Positions 8,483-16,764 of a DNA stretch of 64,000 nt are shown here, piece after piece; position 1 is the first letter of the stretch, and the number at the start of each line of letters is the position of its first letter. Source of the stretch: Algoriphagus zhangzhouensis (GTDB lineage Bacteria; Bacteroidota; Bacteroidia; Cytophagales; Cyclobacteriaceae). Under the pieces are notes generated by a model. The model made no database searches and had not been told where the DNA came from. It was given only the letters and a program-made list of their open reading frames with translations. The translations under genes were made by a program, and so were the position numbers. Location of the stretch: NCBI RefSeq assembly GCF_900148515.1, contig NZ_FRXN01000006.1:1-64000 (forward strand), in the 5' to 3' direction.

Positions 8483-8512
8483 CAAATTTATAAACTTTTA
8501 ATTTACTGCAAA
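8483..8512 (-). promoter_or_regulatory. Predicted promoter of the second OmpA-family gene
   Basis: On the reverse strand TTTG (8509-8512) is followed after 18 bp by TAAATTTG (8483-8490), a full match to the Bacteroidota TAnnTTTG -7 box with near-ideal spacing. Transcription would begin near 8476 and give a leader of about 40 nt to the ATG at 8435. Confidence 0.65.
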
Positions 8513-8606
8513 TCTAGACGAAATATTTAAATGCCAATTTTTCATTTAAAACAATCGTCGACTTTTTTTCAATAAACGATAAAATATTCACATAATTGAT
8601 GCCAAA

Positions 8607-9515
8607 ATGAAATTATTACGTGATTTATTAGTTCAGTTCGGGGTTTCCGGTGATGAAGGGCTTACAACAAAATTTATCCTTCAATATATATACAAACAGA
8701 AAAAAAATTGGAGTTTTCAACCAGAAATTTTTGCTGGTGATGAATTTCATGACTGTATATTGTTGAAGTTTGGCTCACCAACTACAGCTGTGTTTGCACA
8801 TATCGATACTATTGGTTTTATGTCAAGGTATGAAAATCAGTTGGTTGCAGTGGGTGGTCCGGAAATTCAAGAAGGCACTTTATTGGAAGGTCAAGATAGT
8901 CTCGGTCAAATTTCCTGCAGGATTTTGGGAGATGAGGATAATCTAAGACATGACTTTGGGAGAGCGATTGAAAGAGGAACTAGGCTTGCATTTGCTCAAG
9001 ATATAAGAATAGATGACGAATTTATCCAAGCTGCATACCTAGACAATAGACTTGGAGTTTATTCTGCGCTTAAAGTGTGTGAAAATTTGGAACATGGTTG
9101 GGTAGTTTTTTCTACATATGAAGAGCATGGAGGAGGTAGTATGCCTTATTTGTTGTCTTTTATTCAACAAAAACATCCAATAAAAAACGCCTTGATCTCT
9201 GATATTACTTGGGTGACAGATGGTGTTTTTCCCAATGAGGGGGTTGTTATTTCAATTCGGGACAAATTTATTCCTAGAAAAAAATTCATCGACAAAGTTG
9301 TAGGTTTGGCAAAAGAAAGCGGAATTCCATTTCAACTTGAAGTTGAAGCTTATGGAGGTAGTGATGGAAGGGAGGTTCAGTTTTCCCCTTATGCTATTGA
9401 TTGGGTCTTTGTAGGTGCAGCTGAAGAAAATGTCCATACTCCCAATGAAAAAGTAGCTTTATCCGATTTGGACTCGATGATTCAAATGCATCAATATCTA
9501 ATGAAACATCTTTAA
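8607..9515 (+). CDS. M42/M20-type metallopeptidase (glutamyl aminopeptidase-like)
   Basis: Predicted cytoplasmic zinc aminopeptidase, 302 aa, no signal peptide. The metal and catalytic motifs of the MH clan appear in order: AHIDTIGF (His-x-Asp, about residues 72-79), DNRLGVYSALK (bridging Asp, about 145), TYEEHGGGS (catalytic Glu pair, about 171-179), SDITWVTDG (Asp, about 195), and a final ENVHTPNEKV (His, about 279). The motif set fits M42 aminopeptidases better than M20. The protein is a little shorter than the usual 340 to 360 aa. Its stop is one base before the hpt ATG (9517), so the two are certainly co-transcribed. Substrate specificity is unknown. Confidence 0.82.
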   Translation: MKLLRDLLVQFGVSGDEGLTTKFILQYIYKQKKNWSFQPEIFAGDEFHDCILLKFGSPTTAVFAHIDTIGFMSRYENQLVAVGGPEIQEGTLLEGQDSLGQISCRILGDEDNLRHDFGRAIERGTRLAFAQDIRIDDEFIQAAYLDNRLGVYSALKVCENLEHGWVVFSTYEEHGGGSMPYLLSFIQQKHPIKNALISDITWVTDGVFPNEGVVISIRDKFIPRKKFIDKVVGLAKESGIPFQLEVEAYGGSDGREVQFSPYAIDWVFVGAAEENVHTPNEKVALSDLDSMIQMHQYLMKHL

Positions 9516-9516
9516 T

Positions 9517-10050
9517 ATGTTGGTTACACTTAAGGACAAAACTTTTGAAATCTATTTAAAAGAATCTGAGATTAAGGATAGATTAAAAACGATTGGGCAA
9601 CAAATTTCAATTGACTTTAAAGGACAGGACCTTTTGGTTTTGGGTGTCCTAAATGGCTCCTTTATAGTTATGGCAGATCTTTGTCGTGAAATCAAAGGAG
9701 TGTCGGTCCAAACAACATTTTTAAAGATATCTTCTTATTCTGGTACTGAGAGTACAGGTATAGTCAAGGAGGTAATTGGTTTGCCAAAGGACCTTCAGGA
9801 TAAAAATATCTTAATTGTTGAGGATATAGTAGATACTGGCGTTAGTATGAATTATTTGCTTCATCGTCTTGAAAATGAAAAACCCAAGTCGATTTCTATT
9901 GCGACATTACTCTATAAACCCGAAGCATTTCGCTTTAATTATCAACTTCATTATGTGGGTTTTGAAATTCCCAATAAATTTGTCGTAGGATATGGACTTG
10001 ATTACGACGGTTTGGGAAGGGAACTTCCAGAGATCTACCAATTAAAGTAA
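9517..10050 (+). CDS. hpt: Hypoxanthine phosphoribosyltransferase
   Basis: Purine salvage: hypoxanthine or guanine plus PRPP gives IMP or GMP. The 177-aa protein has the PRPP loop ILIVEDIVDTGVSMNYLL (about residues 100-117), the flexible-loop SSYSGTESTG segment (about 74-83) and a C-terminal VGYGLDYDGLGRELPEIY typical of HPRT. It lies one base after the M42 peptidase stop and 22 bp before adk, so peptidase, hpt and adk form a short operon with two nucleotide-metabolism genes. It could accept xanthine as well, which the sequence does not tell. Confidence 0.95.
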   Translation: MLVTLKDKTFEIYLKESEIKDRLKTIGQQISIDFKGQDLLVLGVLNGSFIVMADLCREIKGVSVQTTFLKISSYSGTESTGIVKEVIGLPKDLQDKNILIVEDIVDTGVSMNYLLHRLENEKPKSISIATLLYKPEAFRFNYQLHYVGFEIPNKFVVGYGLDYDGLGRELPEIYQLK

Positions 10051-10072
10051 TCTATAAATTAAAAAATTCAGG

Positions 10073-10645
10073 ATGCATAATATAGTACTATTTGGCCCTC
10101 CAGGTGCTGGAAAAGGCACTCAAAGTGAAAAATTGATTCAGAAATATGGTTTGACACATTTGTCTACTGGTGATTTGTTTAGAAAACATCTGGGTGAAGG
10201 GACTGAACTCGGGAACCTAGCAAAGAAGTATATGAATGAAGGCCGATTGGTTCCTGATGAGGTTGTAATCGGGATGGTTGAAGAGAAAATTGAGTCTACT
10301 AAAGATGCGGTAGGGTTTATTTTTGATGGTTTTCCTAGAACTACAGCTCAAGCTGAGGCACTGGATGCCATGTTGGAAAAGCATGGGATGGAAATTTCAG
10401 GGATGATAGCTTTAGATGTTGAAGAAGACATCCTTAGAGAAAGAATTAAGGAAAGAGGAAAAACTTCTGGAAGAGTTGACGATCAGGATGATGAAAAAAT
10501 CAATACAAGGATCAAAGTCTATCTAGATGAAACATTACCAGTAGCTGGTTATTACGAAAAGCAGGGTAAATTTCAAAAAATCAATGGAGTAGGAGAAATT
10601 GACTTCATCTTTGATTCAATCAGCAAGGTGATTGATAGCTACTGA
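10073..10645 (+). CDS. adk: Adenylate kinase
   Basis: Interconverts ATP + AMP and 2 ADP. The 190-aa enzyme carries the P-loop GPPGAGKGT (residues 7-15), the AMP-binding STGDLFR (about 31-37) and FDGFPRTTAQA (about 84-94), and the short-LID form (ERGKTSGRVDDQDDEKINTRI). The longer, zinc-capable LID insertion of Gram-positive or E. coli enzymes is absent. It is last in the peptidase-hpt-adk operon, and a hairpin at 10681-10707 follows. Confidence 0.97.
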   Translation: MHNIVLFGPPGAGKGTQSEKLIQKYGLTHLSTGDLFRKHLGEGTELGNLAKKYMNEGRLVPDEVVIGMVEEKIESTKDAVGFIFDGFPRTTAQAEALDAMLEKHGMEISGMIALDVEEDILRERIKERGKTSGRVDDQDDEKINTRIKVYLDETLPVAGYYEKQGKFQKINGVGEIDFIFDSISKVIDSY

Positions 10646-10680
10646 TTTGACATAATTTGCTAATTTTGCAAACTCAATTT

Positions 10681-10707
10681 GGCTAGGCTATATGCTTAGC
10701 CTTTTTT
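10681..10707 (+). terminator. Terminator after adk
   Basis: GGCTAGGC (10681-10688) can pair with GCTTAGCC (10694-10701) with one G-U pair across a TATAT loop, followed by six T. It lies between adk and obgE, so obgE has its own transcription start or depends on readthrough. Confidence 0.7.
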
Positions 10708-10722
10708 ATTAAAAAATATCCC

Positions 10723-11718
10723 ATGGCAGATTCCAATTTCATAGATTATGTAAAGTTCTGTTCTCGATCAGGTGCTGGAGGTGCAGGTTCTCTTCATTTT
10801 AGAAGAGAAAAGCATGTTCCTAAAGGTGGTCCAGACGGAGGTGACGGCGGTCGAGGTGGACATATCATATTAAGAGGAAATGCCCAGCATTGGACATTAC
10901 TTCACTTGAAGTATAAAAAGCATGTGATTGCTGAAGCTGGTAAAGGTGGCGAAGGAGGAAGAAGGACTGGTGCTGACGGGAAAGATATTATTCTTGATGT
11001 TCCTCTAGGAACTGTGGCTAAGGATGCTGAAACAGGAGAAAAAAGATTTGAAATCACCGAGGATGGTCAAGAGGTGATTTTAACCAAAGGTGGAAGAGGA
11101 GGATTGGGAAATCATCACTTTAAATCTGCTACCAATCAAGCTCCTCATTTTGCTCAGCCTGGAGAAGAGGGAATCGAAGAATGGATCATTCTCGAATTGA
11201 AGTTATTGGCGGATGTCGGTCTCGTAGGATTCCCTAACGCGGGAAAATCTACTCTTTTGTCTTCAATTTCAGCTGCAAAACCGGAAATCGGAGATTATCC
11301 TTTTACTACATTGGTTCCAAATCTGGGAGTAGTTGGCTATCGTGATGATAAGTCATTCGTTATGGCGGATATCCCGGGAATTATAGAAGGAGCAGCAGAG
11401 GGGAAAGGTCTTGGTATCCGTTTCTTGAGACATATTGAGCGAAATTCCATCTTGTTATTTTTAATTCCTGCGGATGCTGAAAGCATTGCGGAACAATACA
11501 AGATTTTGTTGGGGGAATTGGAAAAATATAATCCTGAACTTTTGGATAAAAAGAGGTTACTGGCAATTTCAAAATCAGATATGCTTGATGATGAATTAAT
11601 GGCAGAGATGACTCATGAATTGCCAAAAGGAATCCCGTCAATTTTTATTTCATCCGTAGCCCAAAAGAACCTTGATAAATTAAAAGATATGATTTGGCAG
11701 GCTATTCAGGAAGGGTGA
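10723..11718 (+). CDS. obgE: GTPase Obg (50S ribosome assembly)
   Basis: Essential GTPase acting in late 50S subunit maturation. At 331 aa it has the N-terminal glycine-rich Obg fold (about 1-158, with [12 protein letters not shown] and [14 protein letters not shown]), then the G domain: G1 GFPNAGKST (about 166-174), G2 DYPFTT, G3 [10 protein letters not shown]4 SKSD, and G5 SSVAQK. The C-terminal OCT domain of some homologues is missing, as in most Bacteroidota. A terminator-like hairpin precedes it and the heat-shock promoter region of grpE follows at once. Confidence 0.97.
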   Translation: MADSNFIDYVKFCSRSGAGGAGSLHFRREKHVPKGGPDGGDGGRGGHIILRGNAQHWTLLHLKYKKHVIAEAGKGGEGGRRTGADGKDIILDVPLGTVAKDAETGEKRFEITEDGQEVILTKGGRGGLGNHHFKSATNQAPHFAQPGEEGIEEWIILELKLLADVGLVGFPNAGKSTLLSSISAAKPEIGDYPFTTLVPNLGVVGYRDDKSFVMADIPGIIEGAAEGKGLGIRFLRHIERNSILLFLIPADAESIAEQYKILLGELEKYNPELLDKKRLLAISKSDMLDDELMAEMTHELPKGIPSIFISSVAQKNLDKLKDMIWQAIQEG

Positions 11719-11720
11719 GG

Positions 11721-11741
11721 TGTCAGTTTGTCAGTTTCTGA
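11721..11741 (+). promoter_or_regulatory. Spaced repeat upstream of grpE, possible operator
   Basis: GTCAGTTT occurs twice in tandem (11722-11729 and 11730-11737), and TCAG-TTT-CTGA (11731-11741) forms an inverted repeat over the second copy. The half sites are 8 bp apart. It sits just 5' of a sigma-54-like promoter and 60 bp before the grpE start, a fitting place for a regulator of the chaperone operon. The binding protein is unknown. Confidence 0.4.
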
Positions 11742-11744
11742 TCA

Positions 11745-11761
11745 CTGGCAACAATATTGTT
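11745..11761 (+). promoter_or_regulatory. Sigma-54-like promoter of grpE-dnaJ
   Basis: CTGGCAACAATATTGTT matches the sigma-54 pattern YTGGCAC-N5-TTGCW at the GG and TTG positions with the right spacing. It departs at the CG after TGGCA and at the last C of TTGC. The GrpE start codon is 35 bp downstream. The match is good but not perfect, and no rpoN gene or activator is in the window. Confidence 0.4.
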
Positions 11762-11795
11762 GAGAAAGGGAAAGCCAGCTATTGAAAATATTAAT

Positions 11796-12347
11796 ATGAA
11801 AAATAAGGAAGAAGAAGTGAACGAAAACCTACAGGAAGTAGCAGATCAAACTGTAGATCAAGATATCAATGCAGGAGAAAATGCTACAGAGCAAAATCCA
11901 ATGGCTAAGTTGGAAGCGGATGTTGCTGAAATGAAGGATAAATATTTAAGGCTGTATTCTGATTTTGAAAATTTCAGAAAAAGAAATGCCAAGGAGCGTT
12001 TGGATCTAATCAAAACAGCATCAGAAGGGGTACTAAGTGATTTGATCCCTGTTGTTGATGATTTTGAAAGAGCTATCAAAGCAAATGAAAATGAGGAAAA
12101 CGCTCAGAAAATCAGAGAAGGTAACTTGTTGATTTTCCATAAGTTCATGAAAGTACTTGAGAATAAGGGATTGACACCGATGCAAGATTTGATCGGGCAG
12201 CCATTTGATGCGGATACGCAAGAGGCGATCACACAGATCCCGGCACCAACTGAAGAAATGAAAGGAAAAGTAATTGATGTGGTAGAGAAAGGTTACACCT
12301 TAGGAGATAAGGTTGTTCGCTTTGCCAAAGTTGTGACAGGAGCATAA
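11796..12347 (+). CDS. grpE: GrpE nucleotide exchange factor
   Basis: Exchanges ADP for ATP on DnaK in the Hsp70 cycle. The start was moved to the ATG at 11796 (183 aa), because the longer frame begins with a TTG inside the predicted promoter. An acidic, disordered N-terminal stretch ([12 protein letters not shown]) leads into the coiled-coil (about 40-85, with [15 protein letters not shown]) and the C-terminal beta-wing domain ending in [14 protein letters not shown], the GrpE signature. The dnaJ ATG is 3 bp after its stop. dnaK is not next to it in this window. Confidence 0.96.
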   Translation: MKNKEEEVNENLQEVADQTVDQDINAGENATEQNPMAKLEADVAEMKDKYLRLYSDFENFRKRNAKERLDLIKTASEGVLSDLIPVVDDFERAIKANENEENAQKIREGNLLIFHKFMKVLENKGLTPMQDLIGQPFDADTQEAITQIPAPTEEMKGKVIDVVEKGYTLGDKVVRFAKVVTGA

Positions 12348-12349
12348 TT

Positions 12350-13459
12350 ATGGCAAAAAGAGACTACTACGAAATACTGGGTGTTAGCAAATCTGCGTCT
12401 GCTGACGAAATCAAGAAAGCTTACAGAAAACTAGCGATCCAGTACCATCCAGATAAAAATCCAGACAATCCAGAAGCGGAAGATAAGTTCAAAGAAGCTG
12501 CAGAGGCGTATGAGGTTTTGAGTAACCAAGAGAAACGTCAGCGATATGACCAGTTTGGGCATCAAGGCCTTGGCGGAAATGGTGGCTTTGGCGGAGCAGG
12601 AATGAATATGGATGACATATTCTCCCAGTTCGGCGATATTTTTGGTGGTGGTGGATTCTCTTCTTTCTTCGGTGGCGGAGGAGGTGGAGGTCGTCGTACT
12701 AAAAAAGGAACCAACCTTCGAGTTAAGTTGAAGCTTAATCTTCAGGAAATAGCCAATGGTGTAGAAAAGAAGATTAAAGTAAAAAGACATATCATTGCTC
12801 CAGGGGTAACTTTCAAGTCTTGCTCAACTTGTAATGGAAGCGGTCAGATCAAAAAGGTGGTGAATACCATGCTTGGCCAAATGGTTTCTGCCAGTACCTG
12901 TGGGGTCTGTGGTGGAAGCGGCCAAATAGTTGATAAAAAACCTGCTGAAGCAGATGCTAAAGGCTTGATCGTAAAAGAGGAAATTATTCCTATCAATATT
13001 CCAGGAGGAGTTGCCGAAGGTATGCAGCTAAGCATGTCTGGAAAAGGAAATGAAATCCCAGGAGGAATTCCTGGTGATTTGTTGATAGTAATTGAGGAGA
13101 TTGAAGACGAGGTACTACAAAGAGATGGAAACAATGTGGTTTTTGATCTTTATGTTTCTTTCGTAGATGCAGCTCTAGGTGCTTCTATTGAAGTACCTAC
13201 TATTGACGGAAAGGTCAAGATTAAAATCGATCCTGGAACTCAGTCAGGAAAAGTATTAAGATTGAAAGGAAAAGGGATCAAAGATATTAATGGATATTCA
13301 AAAGGGGATCAATTAATCATGGTCAATGTTTGGACTCCAACCCAATTGTCCAAGGAAGAAAAGCAAGCTTTGGAAAATCTTAGAAGCTCAGAAAATTTCA
13401 AGCCGGACCCGGGAAATGGAGACAAATCCTTTTTCGATAAGATGAAAGAATTCTTTTAG
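12350..13459 (+). CDS. dnaJ: Chaperone DnaJ with reduced zinc region
   Basis: Hsp40 co-chaperone that stimulates DnaK ATPase and delivers substrates. The 369-aa protein has the J domain (1-70) with HPD in [10 protein letters not shown], a Gly/Phe-rich linker (about 75-115), and two C-terminal beta-sandwich domains. The zinc region is unusual. Standard DnaJ has four CxxCxGxG motifs, but here only two occur (CSTCNGSG and CGVCGGSG). They resemble motifs two and three, and no other cysteines exist to build a second zinc site. Co-transcribed with grpE (3-bp gap) and followed by a terminator with a GCAA loop. Confidence 0.94.
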   Translation: MAKRDYYEILGVSKSASADEIKKAYRKLAIQYHPDKNPDNPEAEDKFKEAAEAYEVLSNQEKRQRYDQFGHQGLGGNGGFGGAGMNMDDIFSQFGDIFGGGGFSSFFGGGGGGGRRTKKGTNLRVKLKLNLQEIANGVEKKIKVKRHIIAPGVTFKSCSTCNGSGQIKKVVNTMLGQMVSASTCGVCGGSGQIVDKKPAEADAKGLIVKEEIIPINIPGGVAEGMQLSMSGKGNEIPGGIPGDLLIVIEEIEDEVLQRDGNNVVFDLYVSFVDAALGASIEVPTIDGKVKIKIDPGTQSGKVLRLKGKGIKDINGYSKGDQLIMVNVWTPTQLSKEEKQALENLRSSENFKPDPGNGDKSFFDKMKEFF

Positions 13460-13464
13460 AAATG

Positions 13465-13494
13465 AAAAAGCCAGAAGCAATTCTGGCTTTTTTT
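13465..13494 (+). terminator. Terminator after dnaJ
   Basis: A 12-bp stem around GCCAGAA and TTCTGGC with a stable GCAA tetraloop (13477-13480) and a T-run ends the grpE-dnaJ transcript. Confidence 0.9.
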
Positions 13495-13537
13495 ATATTT
13501 TTAAAACCTTTTCTATGTCGAGTCGTAACCTATCCGT

Positions 13538-14425
13538 ATGCTGAGAAAATTATGTCTGCTTTTCCTGGGTTTGTTTTGTGGGATAGGTGTTAGTCAGGCA
13601 CAGTTGGTGAAAGAATATAGAGCCCCTGAAAAAGAGGGCTTTGATTTGGTGGTCCTCGATTTTTCGAGTTATAAAAGTGCTACTCACCTCAAAAGAGTCC
13701 GGTCCATGGAGCCTGTGTATATCCATGGGCACCTAGAACAAACCAATATTTTACCTTCATTTTCACATGAAGTAAAAGGAAATGTTCTTTGGGCAAATCT
13801 TTCCCATAAAAATGTAGAGTCTGATAATTTGGGTAAAAGCATTACTTCCAAGTTTTTTTCCAGTGGAAAAGATGGTTTCGGTCATAGTTGGGATGTCGGC
13901 TTAGCCTCCAATTATTTATATCATCTTAATTTTAATTTAGGTGTAGGACAAGCTGACTTCGATTTGTCTCAATTGCCAATTAGCCAGTTGAAGGTTCGGA
14001 GTGCAAGTGCTGATGTACATATTTTTTATGGTAGCGAGGATCCGAACCAAGTTCAGATGGACACACTATTGGTAACCTTAAATATGGGTACCGTAGATGT
14101 AGAGTCTGCCAATTTCACCAATGCTCAAAAAATGATCTTTGAGGTGAATTATGGGAATATTTACCTGAATTTTTCAGAAGGTATGTCAAACTCTTCTCAG
14201 GTAATTGCTGCTGTAGGAGCAGGAACTCTAAAGTTGAAACTGCCTTCTGACAATTATCCAGTCAAGATAAAAATGAAAACCACTGCGATGTGTAGGGTTT
14301 CAATCCCGAAATATTTACGTTCTTTGGACAAGGAGACCTATGTGACACGAGGTTACAAAGAAGATGACCCCAAACTTTTGGAAATGATCATTGATGTTGG
14401 GGTTGGTTCTCTTAAAGTAGAATAA
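13538..14425 (+). CDS. Secreted beta-rich protein of unknown function
   Basis: A 295-aa protein with a signal peptide (MLRKLCLLFLGLFCGIGVSQA, cleavage near Ala21-Gln22). The C-terminal two thirds show repeated short beta segments of the type LKVRSASADVHIFYG, VNYGNIYLNFSEG and VGAGTLKLKLP. That pattern is characteristic of the toastrack/DUF4097-like beta-helical fold, which often lies next to two-component or export systems. I do not recognise a specific family. The following ABC transporter starts 11 bp later on the same strand, so the three genes (13538-16627) may be one operon and this protein may work with the exporter in the envelope, though that is inference. Confidence 0.65.
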   Translation: MLRKLCLLFLGLFCGIGVSQAQLVKEYRAPEKEGFDLVVLDFSSYKSATHLKRVRSMEPVYIHGHLEQTNILPSFSHEVKGNVLWANLSHKNVESDNLGKSITSKFFSSGKDGFGHSWDVGLASNYLYHLNFNLGVGQADFDLSQLPISQLKVRSASADVHIFYGSEDPNQVQMDTLLVTLNMGTVDVESANFTNAQKMIFEVNYGNIYLNFSEGMSNSSQVIAAVGAGTLKLKLPSDNYPVKIKMKTTAMCRVSIPKYLRSLDKETYVTRGYKEDDPKLLEMIIDVGVGSLKVE

Positions 14426-14436
14426 CCTTTTATTAC

Positions 14437-15330
14437 ATGCTTGAAACCCAAAAACTCAATAAATCCTATGGATCCAATCGGGCATTGACCGATGTCGATC
14501 TAAAGGTGAGTAAGGGAGTGATTTTTGGACTTTTGGGTCCTAATGGCGCTGGAAAATCAACTCTCATTCGAATTATCAATCAAATCATAGATGCTGACTC
14601 AGGTCAGGTTCTAATTGATGGAAAACCATTGGCTCCCTATCATATCAGCCAGATTGGTTATTTGCCGGAAGAAAGAGGCCTTTATAAAAAAATGAAAGTC
14701 TGGGATCAAATGATCTATTTCGCCAGACTCAAAGGTCTTTCCCAACACGATGCCAAAACTCGAATTAAAAACTGGTTAGATAAAATGGAGATGAGTACCT
14801 GGAGAGAAAAGAAGATTGAAGATCTTTCCAAGGGAATGGCTCAAAAAGTCCAGTTTATTTCAACGATCATTCACAATCCACCTCTTCTAATATTAGATGA
14901 ACCTTTTTCTGGTTTTGACCCTGTAAATGCGGAAATCATAAAAGACCAGATTTTAGAACTTAAAAAACAAGGAACTACAGTAATCCTAAGTACTCACAGA
15001 ATGGAATCCGTGGAATTGCTTTGTGATCAGGTGGCTATGATTAATAAGTCTCATAAAATCTTGGATGGCACAATTCGTCAGGTAAAAAACAGCTTTCGCC
15101 CAGAAGTTTTTCATGTGACTGTCGAAAATCCGGTCAAGGAAATTCCTGCTGAATGGACGGCAAAAGAAGATGAAGGTGCTTATCATTTTACTTTGCCACT
15201 AAGTGGGAAACGTCCAAACGAACTTTTGGAAGAATTGATGAACTATGGACAGATCAGTAGATTCCAAGAAGTAATTCCAAGTATGGAGGAAATTTTTATT
15301 CACCAAGTAAAATCAACACACGATGAATAA
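14437..15330 (+). CDS. ABC-2 type exporter, ATP-binding protein
   Basis: A 297-aa ATPase of the ABC-2 (NatA-like) class. It shows Walker A GPNGAGKST (about 34-42), Q-loop region LPEERGLYKKM, signature LSKGMAQKVQF (about 130-140), Walker B LLILDEPFSGFDP (about 151-163) and switch histidine in LSTHRME (about 186-192). A C-terminal domain of about 80 aa follows (DUF4162-like, HVTVENPVKE). It overlaps the permease gene by 8 bp, so the two form one transporter. The substrate is not readable; NatAB-type sodium export is one family precedent. Confidence 0.9.
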   Translation: MLETQKLNKSYGSNRALTDVDLKVSKGVIFGLLGPNGAGKSTLIRIINQIIDADSGQVLIDGKPLAPYHISQIGYLPEERGLYKKMKVWDQMIYFARLKGLSQHDAKTRIKNWLDKMEMSTWREKKIEDLSKGMAQKVQFISTIIHNPPLLILDEPFSGFDPVNAEIIKDQILELKKQGTTVILSTHRMESVELLCDQVAMINKSHKILDGTIRQVKNSFRPEVFHVTVENPVKEIPAEWTAKEDEGAYHFTLPLSGKRPNELLEELMNYGQISRFQEVIPSMEEIFIHQVKSTHDE

Positions 15331-16627
15331 GATTTGGTTGGTGATGCAGCGCGAGTATTTGGCTAGAGTTAAGAAGAAATCTTTCCTTTTGGCTACGTTA
15401 TTGACTCCATTGATCTTCCCAGCGATCATGGCAATTTTCGTTTGGATAGCCGTAGAGGAAAAGGATAATCAATCCTTGAGAATCATTGAAGTTGTCGACG
15501 AAAACAAACTTTTTTTCTTGGAGAGTTCCGATCAATATGCTTTTTCATTCTCCGACAGAAGTGATGAAGAGGCTAAAGAACTAGTGAAAAATGGAGACCG
15601 CTACGGTTTTCTTCATATTCCCAATTTTGATTTGGAGGATCCCAAGGGGATCACATTTTTCGGGGAAGAAAATCCAAATATGAACCTGATGTCTTATTTG
15701 GAATCCAGTCTGAAAAAGAAAATAGAAGATCAAAGATTGTATGAATCGGGAATAGACCCTCAATTGATATCAGATATCAGGACAAATGTAGATATCAAGT
15801 CCATTACAGTAAATGAACAAGGGGAGGAGAAAGTCTCCAATGCCACTGTCAATTATGCCATTGGATTTGTTGCAGGGATCTTGATTTACATGTTTATCTT
15901 CATTTACGGCAATCAAATCATGCAAGGAGTCATCGAAGAGAAATCCAGCCGAATTGTGGAAATATTGGTTTCATCCCTGAAGCCTTTTCAGTTGATGATG
16001 GGTAAAATCGTGGGGATTGCTGGAGTGGGTTTGACACAACTATTGATTTGGATTGTTTTGATTGGCGGATTGACCACCATAGTGACGGGTTATCTTGGAA
16101 TGAAAATGCCTCAACAGCAGGCGATGGAGATGGCCCAAGTTGGAATGGAGCAAATTCCAGATAGTGGCGTTTCAGAAATCCTCCAGGTGATCAATGGAAT
16201 TGACTTTGTAACCCTGGTTCTTTGTTTTGTATTCTATTTCTTAGGTGGGTATCTACTTTACGGAGCTCTTTTCGCAGGAATTGGCTCTGCAGTGGATGCG
16301 CCTTCAGATGCACAGCAATTTATGCTGCCGGTTACTATTCCTTTGATCGTGTCCTACATGGGATTGTTTGTCTTTGTGCTTCAAGATCCAAATAGTACTG
16401 CTTCATTTTGGTTGTCAATCGTTCCATTGACTTCTCCAATTGCTATGATGGGAAGAGTAAGTTTTGGAGTGCCGTTTTGGGAATTAGCTCTTTCTATGGT
16501 TTTATTGATTCTGGGATTCTTGGGCACCACTTGGTTAGCTGGAAAAATCTATAGAATTGGGATTCTAATGCATGGAACCAAACCTTCTTACAAGACCTTA
16601 TGGAAGTGGATTAAAACAAATAATTAA
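15323..16627 (+). CDS. ABC-2 type exporter, permease protein
   Basis: Inner-membrane partner of the ATPase just upstream, 434 aa. An N-terminal membrane span (about 20-45) is followed by an extracytoplasmic domain of about 130 aa. Five or six further spans follow from about residue 175 on, with the cytoplasmic loop IMQGVIEEKSSRIVEILVSSLKPFQLMMGK typical of NatB/ABC2 permeases (about 205-235). Co-translation with the ATPase is implied by the 8-bp overlap. Directly after its stop begins the 7-bp periodic DNA described below. Confidence 0.88.
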   Translation: MNKIWLVMQREYLARVKKKSFLLATLLTPLIFPAIMAIFVWIAVEEKDNQSLRIIEVVDENKLFFLESSDQYAFSFSDRSDEEAKELVKNGDRYGFLHIPNFDLEDPKGITFFGEENPNMNLMSYLESSLKKKIEDQRLYESGIDPQLISDIRTNVDIKSITVNEQGEEKVSNATVNYAIGFVAGILIYMFIFIYGNQIMQGVIEEKSSRIVEILVSSLKPFQLMMGKIVGIAGVGLTQLLIWIVLIGGLTTIVTGYLGMKMPQQQAMEMAQVGMEQIPDSGVSEILQVINGIDFVTLVLCFVFYFLGGYLLYGALFAGIGSAVDAPSDAQQFMLPVTIPLIVSYMGLFVFVLQDPNSTASFWLSIVPLTSPIAMMGRVSFGVPFWELALSMVLLILGFLGTTWLAGKIYRIGILMHGTKPSYKTLWKWIKTNN

Positions 16628-16628
16628 T

Positions 16629-16711
16629 CCCTGAAGAATCTAGATTTTAGAAACAAGAACCAAGAAACTAGAATCAAAATTCGAGATTTAATAGTCAATG
16701 CTTGATAACCA
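16629..16711 (+). repeat. Degenerate 7-bp periodic repeat
   Basis: From 16629 the DNA reads as about twelve consecutive heptamers, nearly all ending in A. Examples are GAATCTA (16636), GAAACAA (16650), GAACCAA (16657), GAAACTA (16664), GAATCAA (16671), GATTTAA (16685) and TAACCAA (16706). Copies differ at two to four positions, but the period never slips. The block starts at the stop of the ABC permease gene and ends at a perfect terminator palindrome. It has no coding frame of interest. Confidence 0.55.
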
Positions 16712-16743
16712 AAAAGTCCCGACCAGTACTGGTCGGGACTTTT
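16712..16743. terminator. Bidirectional terminator between ABC permease and dps
   Basis: A perfect inverted repeat of 32 bp (AAAAGTCCCGACCAGT and its complement, with no loop to spare beyond the central bases) lies between convergent genes. It has A/T runs at both ends, so it can stop transcription from both sides. Confidence 0.9.
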
Positions 16744-16764
16744 AGATTTTTTTCTATTAGGACA

